A stretch of DNA of 64,000 nt from Halostagnicola sp. A56 (GCF_000691505.1 NZ_JMIP02000025.1:151312-215311); one strand, 5' to 3'; counted from the first letter of the stretch, positions 9,447-18,095 are shown. The notes: generated by a model from the letters alone, not told the origin. Program-made: numbers and translations.

Positions 9447-9896
9447 ATGACGGATCCGAAGGACACCATCAATATCGAAAACGTGGTGGCGTCGACCGGC
9501 ATCGGACAGGAACTCGACCTCCAGAGCGTCGCGATGGACCTCGAGGGGGCCGACTACGACCCCGAGCAGTTTCCCGGTCTCGTCTACCGAACGCAAAACC
9601 CCAAGTCCGCCGCGTTGATCTTTCGCTCGGGCAAGATCGTCTGTACCGGCGCGAAAAGCACCGACGACGTCCACGAAAGCCTTCGCATCGTCTTCGATAA
9701 ACTTCGTGAACTCCAGATTCAGGTGAACGAGGATCCGGAAATCGTCGTCCAGAACATCGTTACCTCGGCCGACCTCGGGCGAAATCTCAACCTGAACGCG
9801 ATCGCGATCGGTCTCGGCCTCGAGAACATCGAGTACGAACCCGAACAGTTCCCTGGACTCGTCTACCGACTCGACGATCCGGATGTCGTGGCGCTT
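9447..9896 (+). pseudogene. tbp: TATA-binding protein, C-terminally truncated
   Basis: ATG at 9447. Both TBP half-repeats are readable: ENVVASTGIGQELDLQSVAM with FPGLVYRTQNPKSAALIFRS, and the second copy ADLGRNLNLNAIAIGLGLEN with FPGLVYRLDDPDVVAL. It stops at residue 150, before the last strand and helix (normal length about 186), and continues in frame into transducer sequence. A functional tbp must exist elsewhere. The promoter is intact, so the chimeric frame may be transcribed. Confidence 0.9.
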
Positions 9897-10403
9897 CGTG
9901 CGGCTGAGGGTGACTTGACTCAGCGCTTGGATCCTGACAGTCAAAACTCTGCGATGACTGATATTGCAGATGCCTTTAACGGGATGATGGACGATATCGA
10001 GGGGGCGTTCACTCGAATTCAATCATTCGCCGACGACGTTGCCGCTTCGAGCAAGCAAGTCACGACCGGAACGCAAGAGACAGAGAACGCGAGCCAGCAG
10101 GTGAGCGAATCCATCGAAGAAATCTCTGCAGACGCCGAGTCACAGTCGGGTAATTTACGCGAGGTCGCAAACGAGATGCAGAGCCTTTCCGGAACGGTTG
10201 AAGAGATCGCGGCCTCTGCGGACGAAGTCGCGGACAAGTCTCGGAGTTCCACCCAACTCGGTCGTGAAAGCCGAGAAGCCGCTTCGGACGCGATGGAGGA
10301 GATGCATATGATCGAATCGAAATCCGCGGAGACAATTGAGGAAATCGCGTCACTCGCGGATGAAATAGACGAGATCGGAGAGATCGTTGAACTGATCACT
10401 GAC
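9897..10403 (+). pseudogene. Transducer signalling domain, middle fragment (in-frame in TBP fusion)
   Basis: Residues 151-320 of the 393-aa open frame starting at 9447: AAEGDLTQRLDPDSQNSAMT (HAMP-like), then heptads and EIGEIVELITDV, the approach to the signalling tip. The sequence beyond the tip is missing here, but a complementary C-terminal piece lies at 7462-7885 on the other strand. Confidence 0.75.
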
Positions 10404-10405
10404 GT

Positions 10406-10551
10406 AACAACAATCTATCTTCACGACAGAGACGATTTCCGTCGAAGAATCAAGCAGTTGGAAATCACTGACGACGAATTTTTAGATGCAAGTCAGACAG
10501 ATATCCACACAGCGATAGCAGAACTAGCCCTCGACAACCCAGACCTCCTAT
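10406..10551 (+). repeat. 146-bp sequence identical to 59614-59759
   Basis: Exact direct copy by base-by-base comparison. It marks both sides of a break in one small gene; the flanks diverge abruptly (before AACAACAATC, and after GACCTCCTAT). Confidence 0.9.
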
Positions 10552-10628
10552 TACGCAAACTGAAACAGGTCCAAGAGGAACGGAACCGAGAGAAGTACTG
10601 GTCTGATGATGAGTGGCCCGGAGAATAA
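10406..10628 (+). pseudogene. C-terminal part of the small plasmid-type protein whose start is at 59603
   Basis: TTIYLHDRDDFRRRIKQLEI to the natural end EKYWSDDEWPGE. The first 146 bases are identical to 59614-59759, where the same gene has its start codon but no end. Together they give a protein of about 77 residues (MSEQTTIYLH...DEWPGE), hydrophilic and charged, function unknown. Here it forms the third segment of the TBP-transducer fusion frame. Confidence 0.8.
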
Positions 10629-10664
10629 CTATGGTTTTATTGAATGTTGTAATTTGATGGTCAT

Positions 10665-10685
10665 CTGTTTACACCCTGTAAACAG
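10665..10685. promoter_or_regulatory. Palindrome upstream of serine recombinase fragment
   Basis: CTGTTTACA CCC TGTAAACAG, a perfect 9-bp inverted repeat, about 50 bases before the recombinase start at 10735 and just upstream of a TATA-like TTATATAGG. Likely an operator or recombination-site half; part of it (TGTAAAC) recurs at 10713. Confidence 0.5.
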
Positions 10686-10734
10686 AGTGGGGTTACTTAT
10701 ATAGGGTAGTAGATGTAAACTAGAAATGGAAAAT

Positions 10735-10846
10735 ATGTCTAAAACTCTGGAAAACTTAGCAACATATATCCGAAAAAGTACCGCTGACCAAGAACAAGAA
10801 CATCAAAGGAAAGATATCAAAGAATGGCTTGACCGTCACGTGGTCA
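10735..10846 (+). pseudogene. Serine recombinase/resolvase, N-terminal fragment
   Basis: ATG at 10735 (another at 10726). MSKTLENLATYIRKSTADQE followed by QEHQRKDIKEWLDRH matches the N-terminus of serine recombinases: Y-x-R-x-S with the nucleophilic serine in IRKST, then the D-Q-x-x-x-x-Q motif. It breaks after about 37 residues. A piece that may be its C-terminus lies at 22150-22328. Confidence 0.65.
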
Positions 10847-11148
10847 GTCGTGTACGACGAGAGGACAAACACCGAGACATCTGCCTCAGCAAGCGCTGTC
10901 GCAACCGTCGCCAGGAATCCAACGAGTTCGAATGGCAGATCCATCTCGAACGTCAGGCGTTTCCACCCGGACTCGACCGCACTGGCATCGACACTGCCAA
11001 CATCATCGTGTTCGACGACCACTGTCGTCTCAGTTTCGTCCTCAACGGTTGCAAACGCAGCAGGATGGCTATGATCGGTCCGGCAGACTGCATATGTTTC
11101 CTCCGATATCCTGACTGTACTTCCCTGAAGAAATTCGGTCGGATCCAT
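10832..11148 (-). pseudogene. ACT-domain amino-acid-sensing protein, truncated at the C-terminus
   Basis: ATG at 11148. ISEETYAVCRTDHSHPAAFA, WKRLTFEMDLPFELVGFLAT and ADVSVFVLSSYTTDHVTVK are typical of the two-lobed ACT/CASTOR-like regulatory proteins of haloarchaea. The final strand and helix are lost at the junction with the recombinase fragment; the two pieces overlap by a few bases in my boundaries. Confidence 0.7.
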
Positions 11149-11262
11149 ACAGACGATAATTGCTCGGCGAGTGATAAGAGTGTGCCACCATCGGTCGACC
11201 CTTTGTTGCTAGCTTCGACCGGTCTTTCGGATCAAATAGAACTTGCTCCCTCTGAGATTTAA

Positions 11263-11925
11263 GAAAAGTTTGTCTGTCTGAAAACTCGGTTAAAATCGAT
11301 TATCTATGGAGACGGTTGCGTTCGCGGAGGTCGTCGACCGGAAGGAATATTACGAGTAATCCCGACTCGCGTCCTGTCGGTCGTACTTAGTCTATTCTAC
11401 GTTTCGAGAGGAGCTGACGGGATACCAGTTCTCCGAAGTGTTCACTCTCGCTCTCGACGATAGCACTACCGCCTCCGGTGATATTGTTATCAAAATACAA
11501 TTCTATAATCCGTCTAAGATGGAGATGGTACGTTTTCCCGCCGATTAGACGCTTAAAACTCAAAATTTGAGGCACGAGCAGAGTTGCTTCACCAAATACT
11601 GTAATAATCCACTTAATACTATTATATATTTTAATATTTTAGTAGTATGGCTATTAATGGGAAGAATATGTGCTTGATGGTCGATATTGGTGATAATCCA
11701 TATAATTTGAATGTTGTGATATTGTAATCTATCCACAATACAAAAACTGGTCGTTCGTGTGCTCTCTTTGGCTCGTCTCGAGAATCCGTCGGCCATCAGT
11801 TCGAAACCCAATGGCGGTTCGGTCGATCTATACATTCATATGCATGTAAACTATTCGGCCGTCTGTCCGTTCCAATAGGGACAGTGTCTCTCAGCAGACA
11901 CCATGCGTTCTACGATGTGGGACGA
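11263..11925. other. Mostly gene-free stretch with possible gene ends
   Basis: Short tails only: a minus-strand ending (GSAIVESESEHFGELVSRQL, stop at 11387) and a plus-strand ending (AEVVDRKEYYE, stop near 11359), neither identifiable. 11580-11740 is AT-rich with no reading frame. Confidence 0.4.
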
Positions 11926-12054
11926 TCAGGAGTGTTGAATGTTCAGTTCGATAATATTCGCGACGCCGAGTGCCTGATCGGGCAGTTCCTCCCGAAACCG
12001 CTCTCCCTGCATTCGATGCGTCGGACCGGCGACGCTAATCGCACCGAGCGACCG
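11926..12054 (-). pseudogene. IclR-family regulator, C-terminal fragment
   Basis: SLGAISVAGPTHRMQGERFR followed by EELPDQALGVANIIELNI and a stop at 11926 match the end of the IclR effector-binding domain (G-A-I-S-V-S-G-P). Only about 43 of some 255 residues remain. It continues upstream into an unrelated membrane protein fragment. Confidence 0.8.
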
Positions 12055-12059
12055 TCGAG

Positions 12060-12391
12060 GAGCGGCTGTCGGTCGTCGGTGGCGTCGCACGGTAGTCGTA
12101 GAACAGTTCGTTTTCGTCTTCATCGACGACGACGAACTCGTAGGCGGTGTTTTGTTCCTCGCTGGGGTGTGAGAATTTGTGCATTTCGACGATCGGTATG
12201 AGCGTCGATCCGAGCACGGTTACCGCGACGAGGACGAGAATAAATCCTCCAACCCAGGCCTTCCTCGCAAGTTCTCGATTCGGCAGTATTTCTCGATCCG
12301 AAAGCGCGAGCAGGACGAGCGTACCGAGGAGGAACCCGACGAAGAACACGGGGAAGATTATGTTCCGAAAGTCCGAGAGCAACTCTAACAT
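12060..12391 (-). pseudogene. Membrane protein, N-terminal fragment
   Basis: ATG at 12391. Two membrane segments (NIIFPVFFVGFLLGTLVLLA and WVGGFILVLVAVTVLGSTLI) followed by an outside part (SHPSEEQNTAYEFVVVDEDE). The outside domain breaks off near residue 110 into IclR sequence. Family not recognised; the topology resembles small haloarchaeal surface or oxidase-accessory proteins. Confidence 0.5.
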
Positions 12392-12415
12392 TGGTCTATC
12401 TCTATTGTTAATCAA

Positions 12416-13142
12416 TCCGAAATGTCCGTATAGTAGTTCCGTACGTTTATTACTCGATACCGTTCTCTCTCACCAGATCGAATATGCACACCTAGTCGCG
12501 GCCTCAAGTTCTTCTATTCCTAGATAGCACACACAATATTGTTATATTCGAAAAATGCTGCTAAGTGTTCACTCGATGATTGATCTGCGAGGCAATCAGC
12601 ACTATAGCAACCACGGTTGCGCTATGAACCAGGCCCTATCGGGCGTCATGATCCAAATAATAAGATTTCCCATAACTCACAGCCAAATTCGGACGGGGGA
12701 GATCGAATCCGCCCGTCTCACAATTAACGCTTCGATAGGAGTCAAATCCTCGAGAAAACGCACATCATAGTGCTGGTATAGCGACTTCCACCACTCGGTC
12801 CATTTCTCACTGTCAGCCGATGGGTCCGCGAGGAATCATATAAATAAAATGGTATTTTACATATTATGAGAATCCATCGAGACGGTCTGTTGTGCTTCAC
12901 CGCGAAAGCGATGAAAAGATAGGGACTGCCGCGGCCGATAATTTCGATCATCGTCCTAATACACACAATATGTCATTGTACATCGGGTAGTCGTACGAGA
13001 ATGCGCCCATATTTGGTTGTTTGTAAACAGTTAGCATTATATTGTTCACTACCATGGCTATGAATCGTACATTGAGCAATGATCCAATTGAAATCTGCTA
13101 ATTTAGAGGACGAACGGTCAGACAGTGCCGTGGTGATCGACG
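12416..13142. other. Gene-free stretch
   Basis: AT-rich; about 730 bases with frequent stops. Nothing codes convincingly. Two TATA-like stretches (near 12840 and 13035) are present. Confidence 0.5.
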
Positions 13143-13277
13143 ATGGTTCATAAAAAAGAGGAGCACAAAAAAGACTGCTACGGCGACGAAGTCCGCGAAC
13201 ACATCCTCGAGTTCGCCGACGAAGGCTTCGAGTCGATTCCGGAAGACGAGCGAGACAAGTGGTTCACCCGGTTCAAG
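13143..13277 (+). pseudogene. Ferredoxin-dependent nitrite/sulfite reductase-like, N-terminal fragment
   Basis: ATG at 13143 (MVHKKEEHKKDCYGDEVREH) then FADEGFESIPEDERDKWFTRFK, which resembles the start of haloarchaeal sirohaem reductases just before the F-W-G-L segment. The break at 13278 coincides exactly with the start of the 41-bp repeat. The assignment rests on 45 residues. Confidence 0.4.
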
Positions 13278-13318
13278 TCTAACCGAATTTCGGTGACCGA
13301 ACTATCTCCTTCTTCAGT
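13278..13318. repeat. 41-bp sequence identical to 19616-19656
   Basis: Exact match running from TCTAACCGAA to CTTCTTCAGT. On the minus strand it encodes EEGDSSVTEIRLD in both places, the shared residues at the break of one split gene. Confidence 0.9.
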
Positions 13319-13729
13319 TCCGATTTCGAAGGAGATCTCTTCTTCTTCGTCAGGATCGATAACAACGTAATTTTCACCAACGTCACTCCACTCGCCGGAA
13401 TCTCCATCGTACCACGAAAGTGTGGGTGTTCCAGTGAAGTACTGAAAACCATCGTTACTGATCGTCGCGTTGACGATCAGGTTTTCTCCTTCAGCAGGGT
13501 CATTGATGTTGGTTATTTCCGACTCGAGAACGGGTTCACCGAAATTTCGGTAGGTGATCTCCTCACCATTTTGAGCGTCAACGATGGGGATCCCTTCAGT
13601 TGCCTCCGCTGCTCTGGTCTGAAGCGTTCCAGTATTTGGATTGATTTCGATCGGCGTCGATGAATCTTCGGTGATTAAATCGGGTGACTCGCCATCTGAA
13701 TACACAATATGCTCTTCCGAATCTCTCAC
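13279..13729 (-). pseudogene. Secreted CARDB/Ig-like domain protein, first half
   Basis: The minus strand reads a beta-sandwich protein: PIEINPNTGTLQTRAAEATE, ENLIVNATISNDGFQYFTGT, SWYDGDSGEWSDVGENYVVI, DEEEEISFEIGTEEGDSSVT. The N-V-T-I-S-N and E-I-S-F motifs are typical of CARDB-like adhesion domains of haloarchaeal surface proteins. It ends in the 41-bp segment shared with 19616-19656, after which the second half continues at 19105-19615. No signal peptide is seen. Confidence 0.65.
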
Positions 13730-13936
13730 TTCAATAGGTTCGCCATTGTACTGGCGACTGCCGGCACCGAATCTCCGTTTTGATTCGCTTCGACGGCCGT
13801 TTGATTGGCGTTGGCGGTGACATCGGGAATTAGTTATGCCAGTCCCGTCGCTGTCGCGACACGGTTCTGCGGAGAAAATCGGACGGTAACGAAGCGATAC
13901 GGGTTTGTCGTGTTTCGGGGGTCGTCTCAGATCATC

Positions 13937-14130
13937 CTATGCGACGTTGAAGCCGCGATCTCGAAGGAAATCCTCGATTCGGCCCGAGTGATTCCCTTGT
14001 AGTTCAATCTGGCTGTCTTCGACTGTGCCGCCACAGGCGAATTTCGATTTGAGATCCGACGACAGACTGTCGAGGTCGACGTCTTTCGGATCGAATCCCT
14101 GGATGATCGTTACCTCCTTACCGTATCTGA
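13937..14130 (-). pseudogene. Translation initiation factor aIF1 (SUI1), N-terminally truncated
   Basis: [40 protein letters not shown], then [20 protein letters not shown] and a stop at 13937: the C-terminal two thirds of SUI1/aIF1, including the KFACGGTV loop. The N-terminal zinc segment is missing, so a complete gene should exist elsewhere. Confidence 0.9.
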
Positions 14131-14390
14131 ACCTCGGAGGATGGTTTTGATGTGTGCCTTCAGTCCAATAAGTTAGTAAAAGAAATAAAGAATGGTGTGC
14201 CAATATGCATTTTTAATATAATAAGGACGTTTCTGCAGGATGCGCGGGATATAGTTACGGCTCTTACCGACCGATGCAGGCAGTCAAGAACCGGACCCAG
14301 TTGTTGTCCAATATAATATTGAATGAATTGTGACCGACCATCTGGAGGATGAATAGCAATCTTTAATATTTTTCCCACTTAACTTACTAC

Positions 14391-14572
14391 ATGAGCGTTG
14401 TTAGCGTCTCAATGCCTGAGGAACTACTTGAACGCATCGACCAGTTCGCAGACGACCACGATTATACTGGTCGCAGTGAGGTACTCCGAGAAGCAAGTCG
14501 GGATCTACTTAACGAATTTGACGACCAGAAACTCGAAGATCGTGAATTGATGGGTGTCGTAACAGTTGTTCC
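14391..14572 (+). pseudogene. NikR/CopG ribbon-helix-helix regulator, truncated
   Basis: ATG at 14391, about 25 bases after a TATA-like [30 protein letters not shown] and [16 protein letters not shown] form a ribbon-helix-helix, followed by RELMGVVTV, the opening strand of the NikR ligand domain. Homology ends near residue 60; the frame then runs 19 codons into foreign sequence. The metal-binding His/Cys residues are lost. Confidence 0.75.
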
Positions 14573-14772
14573 CGAGAATCTCTCCGGAGGTCGGCTTGTC
14601 TGCCATGCACGGGCCTACGGCCTCGCCTGATAAGAATATTGTGTGACTGTCTCGGCTTTCGAAGAATCGTCTCCAGCGCCAGCGGTATCGTCGCCGATCG
14701 GCCGATCGAATTATCCAAGAACCAAAAGGATACCGACGATACATCTAATACACTCGAAGACAACCCATACAT

Positions 14773-14945
14773 ATGCCGATCGACATCGAGACGTTCGAAT
14801 CCTCCGGCGAGGATCGCCTCACTGCTGGTGGCGAGACGAACGCTGAACGGGTTATGCACTTTCTTGCGACGAACCCCGATAAAGCGTTCACGCAGAGTGA
14901 AATACGCGATTCGACCGGCGTCAAAGCCGGTAGCATCAGCGTCGT
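14773..14945 (+). pseudogene. Winged-helix regulator, N-terminal fragment
   Basis: ATG at 14773. [40 protein letters not shown] and [17 protein letters not shown] form a MarR/TrmB-like winged helix common in haloarchaeal toxin-antitoxin-like pairs (MPIDIETFE start). It breaks within the recognition helix, joining the opposing glnA fragment. Confidence 0.65.
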
Positions 14946-15156
14946 CAGATTCCTGAATTCGAACGAAGCCTTCGATCGAAGAACCGTCGAAGTAAATGCC
15001 GTCGGTGAACGCCTTCTCGGCCTGTCGGGCCGGAACGGAGACGTTCTTGACCGTTCCGAGAATGTCGGTAAACTGGAGTCGAAGGAAGTCGACATCCTTC
15101 TCTTCGATCTCCTCTAGTACCTCCTGTTCCGTAGATGTGATGTTTCCGCTTGTCAT
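14946..15156 (-). pseudogene. glnA: Glutamine synthetase, N-terminal fragment
   Basis: ATG at 15156. [40 protein letters not shown] and [17 protein letters not shown] are unmistakable N-terminal GlnA sequence (beta-grasp domain). Only 71 of about 450 residues remain and the active-site residues are lost. It is divergent from the lrp fragment, the natural glnA-lrp arrangement of haloarchaea. Confidence 0.95.
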
Positions 15157-15282
15157 CTTTCTCGTCGTGCTATCCGAGGATCCCTACTACTAAAACCCTA
15201 CTGTATCGAGCAAATCTTCTCCTGCTCCGAGGAAACTGGATATTCGTAAAGTTCTAATGTGATGGGCGCGTGGGTCGATGTG

Positions 15283-15420
15283 ATGACGTACGAAAATCTC
15301 GATGCAAAGTTGGTGAATGCGTTGCTCGGCGACGGCCGGGCGAGTCTTCGGAGTCTCGCCGAGGAGCTCGACGTCTCCGTAACGACCGTCTCGAATCACC
15401 TCTCGGATCTCGAAGAACAG
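15283..15420 (+). pseudogene. lrp: Lrp/AsnC regulator, N-terminal fragment
   Basis: ATG at 15283 ([20 protein letters not shown]), then [20 protein letters not shown]: the N-terminal HTH of Lrp. It ends at about residue 46 and the ligand-binding RAM domain is absent. Together with the divergent glnA start it forms a 480-bp chromosomal piece cut inside both genes. Confidence 0.85.
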
Positions 15421-15481
15421 GACGCTTTTATACCCCCATACTGTGTAAATACACAACCTAATCCAGATATGCCCTTTAAGT

Positions 15482-15880
15482 ATGAGTAAACGAAGTCCTG
15501 GCTTCCTCTGGGAGCCCGAGAGAAAACTGGTCGACGCGTATCGGGTGTCAACGACAGCTTTTGACAAACCTAATAGAACAGATTTGGATGAGGTCAGAGA
15601 CCCCTCGGAGGCAAAATCGCGTTTGAAGACCGAGATCGCATCGCCGGAGGAACTCCGCGAAATACTCGAGATAATATACCAAGATCTCGAACGAATTGAG
15701 GCATACCACTGTCGCGTTCGCGAACAGCCTGGTGGCCGCTGGACCTGGAGCGATCAAGTTCTCCCAAAAGTCCAACGTGAGGTGGAACAACTATCGCTCC
15801 TATTCAATCGGTGGGAACAGGAATCTCAACGTAAAGGCCGCAATAATGTTCGAGGAGTCGTATCGCTCGACGAACGATGA
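15482..15880 (+). CDS. Hypothetical protein, 132 aa
   Basis: ATG at 15482, 60 bases after the Lrp fragment and about 35 after a TATA-like TTTTATAC (15426). Mixed charged helical protein: [57 protein letters not shown]. No recognised domain. The last 15 residues may be out-of-family read-through. Confidence 0.5.
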   Translation: MSKRSPGFLWEPERKLVDAYRVSTTAFDKPNRTDLDEVRDPSEAKSRLKTEIASPEELREILEIIYQDLERIEAYHCRVREQPGGRWTWSDQVLPKVQREVEQLSLLFNRWEQESQRKGRNNVRGVVSLDER

Positions 15881-15965
15881 CAGGAAATCTTATTCACCGA
15901 GATTTCGCAGGTCCTGAGCGAACGCTGTCGCCGATGCGGGAATGGCACAGAGGGTTTAGAAACAC

Positions 15966-16391
15966 ATGGTAGACGAATCCAAAAACATCGAACTCACAGA
16001 AGACGACCTCGAAAACAAATCGAAAGGCCAGCTCATCAAGATGGCCGGCCAGCTCCGAGATCGGCGAAACGATCTCAACCAGATGGCCTCCGAGCGGGCA
16101 TCCAGCCGCGACGACTTAAACGCGAAGACACGCGAGAAGGTCGACGAGGCACAGGAACACCGCGAAAAACGCGACGAGCTCAACGAGCAGGTTCAAGAGC
16201 ACAAGGAGAGCCGCAACGAGCTCAATGCAGAAGCGAACAAGCTCTTCGACCGCGTCGAGAAGCTCAAATCGGACATGGAACTCGACGAGGGAAAGGACCT
16301 CGAAGAGCTCGAAGAGCGGTCGCTGATCGACAGTAGCGACGACGGAGCAGAACAGACGGACTCGAGCGATGTGGAATCGATCGTCGAATAG
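15966..16391 (+). pseudogene. Conserved haloarchaeal coiled-coil protein, C-terminally truncated
   Basis: ATG at 15966. DDLENKSKGQLIKMAGQLRD, DDLNAKTREKVDEAQEHREK, RDELNEQVQEHKESRNELNA, MELDEGKDLEELE match the N-terminal half of a long coiled-coil protein (about 300 residues) widespread in haloarchaea and often misannotated as phosphoserine phosphatase. After residue 121 the frame goes into an unrelated acidic tail, so about 60 percent is missing. Confidence 0.65.
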
Positions 16392-16420
16392 CAAGGCGAA
16401 CATGATTGGGTTCACACTAG

Positions 16421-16750
16421 CTAAATTTCTGTTGTAGATCCCGAAATACGGATCGAATATAATTTATAGAGCATACCGATGACGCCAACGCTTCCGAAGA
16501 GCAAGAATCCGAGAATACCAATGGAAGAAAACCCCTGAGAGAGGAGTAACGCGCAGGCTGCAATCCAGACTGCCGACAAAAACAGCATAGTCCAATCAGA
16601 CAAACCAAAGACATCCGTTGACGATTGATCCATCCAGTTAGCGAGTCTCGTTCCGAAATAGAACGTCAATAGTAACATGCCAAGGACGACATCTTCAATC
16701 CAGTTTCCGGTGGGTTCGCCCTGTAGAGCGCTCTCTATCCCTGGCTGCAT
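16421..16750 (-). CDS. Small membrane protein, 109 aa
   Basis: ATG at 16750. Three to four membrane segments (EDVVLGMLLLTFYFGTRLAN, WTMLFLSAVWIAACALLLSQ, SIGILGFLLFGSVGVIGMLY), ending RISGSTTEI. No family recognised. Unlike most neighbours it has a plausible start and end. Confidence 0.6.
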   Translation of the reverse strand: MQPGIESALQGEPTGNWIEDVVLGMLLLTFYFGTRLANWMDQSSTDVFGLSDWTMLFLSAVWIAACALLLSQGFSSIGILGFLLFGSVGVIGMLYKLYSIRISGSTTEI

Positions 16751-16854
16751 TACTATCCCAGCCGTCGCTATGAGGAGAATTCCCCAAATGACGTTCTTTC
16801 GTTGATATAGAGAGTGTCCGGCTACGCGCTCGCTCTCCCGGTGCTTGTGACGGG

Positions 16855-17040
16855 TTAGTTTCCTTGAATCGGATTGAACGCGCCGTTAATATCCCACTCG
16901 TGGAGACAGTGCGGGTTTCCGACTTGTTTTTCGCCGTTTTCGGTTGCAAGCTGCCAGGCTTCAAGCGTTTCGTCCCACCGTTCACCGCGACCACACCGTT
17001 CACAGACGCGGGCGGTCGGAGTTCGAAGTTCGACGCTCAT
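16855..17040 (-). CDS. HEWD-family small zinc protein, 61 aa
   Basis: ATG at 17040. CERCGRGERWDETLEAWQLA then GNPHCLHEWDINGAFNPIQG contain the CxxC pair, a further Cys and the diagnostic HEWDINGxF motif of the haloarchaeal HEWD family (function unknown). Full length for the family. Confidence 0.85.
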   Translation of the reverse strand: MSVELRTPTARVCERCGRGERWDETLEAWQLATENGEKQVGNPHCLHEWDINGAFNPIQGN

Positions 17041-17292
17041 TGGCGGGTATGCGAACTGGACACATATAACCGTGACTGTGTTCGGCAAACGCTGCATGTA
17101 TCGGCGAAAAATCGTGAAGAATTCAGCGAGTACCATCGAGACAGAGCCACTATTGGAATATCGTAAATTCGAAGAAACCGAACAGGTTTCGAGCGCCGTC
17201 CGAGTCGCCGAACCGGATCGATCGTCAATCCCACTCCGATTCGAGCGGTCAGTAAACCTTCCCCATCAACGAAACCTAACACAATGCCAACA

Positions 17293-17390
17293 GCTTCGAC
17301 CCCACAAGGGTCCGTCTGAAACTAGAATTTAAAGCTGCCAAGTGCATTTTGGTAAGATCGGCTTCGACCCCACAAGGGTCCGTCTGAAAC
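17293..17390 (-). CRISPR. Two-repeat CRISPR remnant next to cas2
   Basis: Two exact copies of the 30-bp repeat (GCTTCGACCCCACAAGGGTC-CGTCTGAAAC as read on plus) at 17293-17322 and 17361-17390 enclose one 38-bp spacer. In the orientation of transcription the repeat reads GTTTCAGACGGACCC...GAAGC, the type I-B form, so the leader is on the right, between 17391 and the cas2 stop at 17502. Left of 17293 the array is cut. Confidence 0.9.
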
Positions 17391-17501
17391 CATGGCCGAT
17401 TAGACCACGTACACAGCTCTATAGGCTATTCACACTTCATCGTTTCCGTCGACCTGCGATAACCTCTGAACCCCCGGAGGTCGATGGAACAACTGGGGCG
17501 G
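17391..17501 (-). promoter_or_regulatory. Probable CRISPR leader
   Basis: The 111 bases between the cas2 stop and the first repeat hold no gene and lie where the leader of haloarchaeal type I-B arrays is found. Identified by position only. Confidence 0.55.
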
Positions 17502-17717
17502 TCAGAGGAACTGATCGTCAGCGGCGGGATCGTCGCCGAAAACAGTTCTTTCGACCATCTTTTCGGAGGAGACGGTATATATGATCGTTGATTCTCCGTG
17601 TTTGAGCAGTTCGTCGACGCCGGATCGGATCTTTTGGAGGTCGCCTTTGGTCACGTCCCCTTCGAGCACGGAGTTTTGCACGTGTGTGAGATACCGGCGG
17701 AGGAACTTCAGCATCAC
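17502..17717 (-). pseudogene. cas2: CRISPR adaptation protein Cas2, N-terminally truncated
   Basis: MLKFLRRYLTHVQNSVLEGD, ELLKHGESTIIYTVSSEKM and VERTVFGDDPAADDQFL match the haloarchaeal Cas2 from beta-1/alpha-1 to the end. The first 16-18 residues, with the catalytic-site aspartate of beta-1, are missing because unrelated sequence joins at about 17712. No cas1 or effector genes are in the window, so spacer uptake cannot work from this locus. Confidence 0.85.
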
Positions 17718-17962
17718 GAGATCACCGACGAGATACTGCTGCGGAGCGAACGCGACTCGCCGGCGTCGGTCTTTCTCGAGCCATCAACCGAGGGAGAGTA
17801 TTAAACACGAAAGATAATTTCGTTTTAGACCGTTCGGCAAACGGATCGTTTCGATCGATCGCGGCTGAAATCCGGAATCGGGTGTATTCGCCTTGTTTGC
17901 GAACGTTTCGTGCTCGAGTATTCCCGAGTCTTTATGACGAATCGAGCCCTGAAACCGTAGCA

Positions 17963-18095
17963 ATGGAAACAACACTTACCGACACACTCGAGACGCGGTC
18001 CGACTCGGAGCCGCTCAGTGTCAAAGTGGTTCGAAAAGTCGCTCGAATGGAAGGGGTCGATCCAACGGAACTCGACGCCCCGCTGTATGATGAGC
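17963..18095 (+). pseudogene. HalOD1 (halobacterial output domain 1) protein fragment
   Basis: ATG at 17963. SEPLSVKVVRKVARMEGVDP then TELDAPLYD is the hallmark N-terminal half of the HalOD1 domain, a small signalling output module. It breaks off right after P-L-Y-D, where the second half should follow. Confidence 0.75.

Noticed and set aside
17536-17551. CCGAAAACAGTTCTT shared between 17538 and 42407
   Set aside because: Fifteen bases in unrelated coding contexts; within chance expectation for a 64-kb window and not at a visible break.
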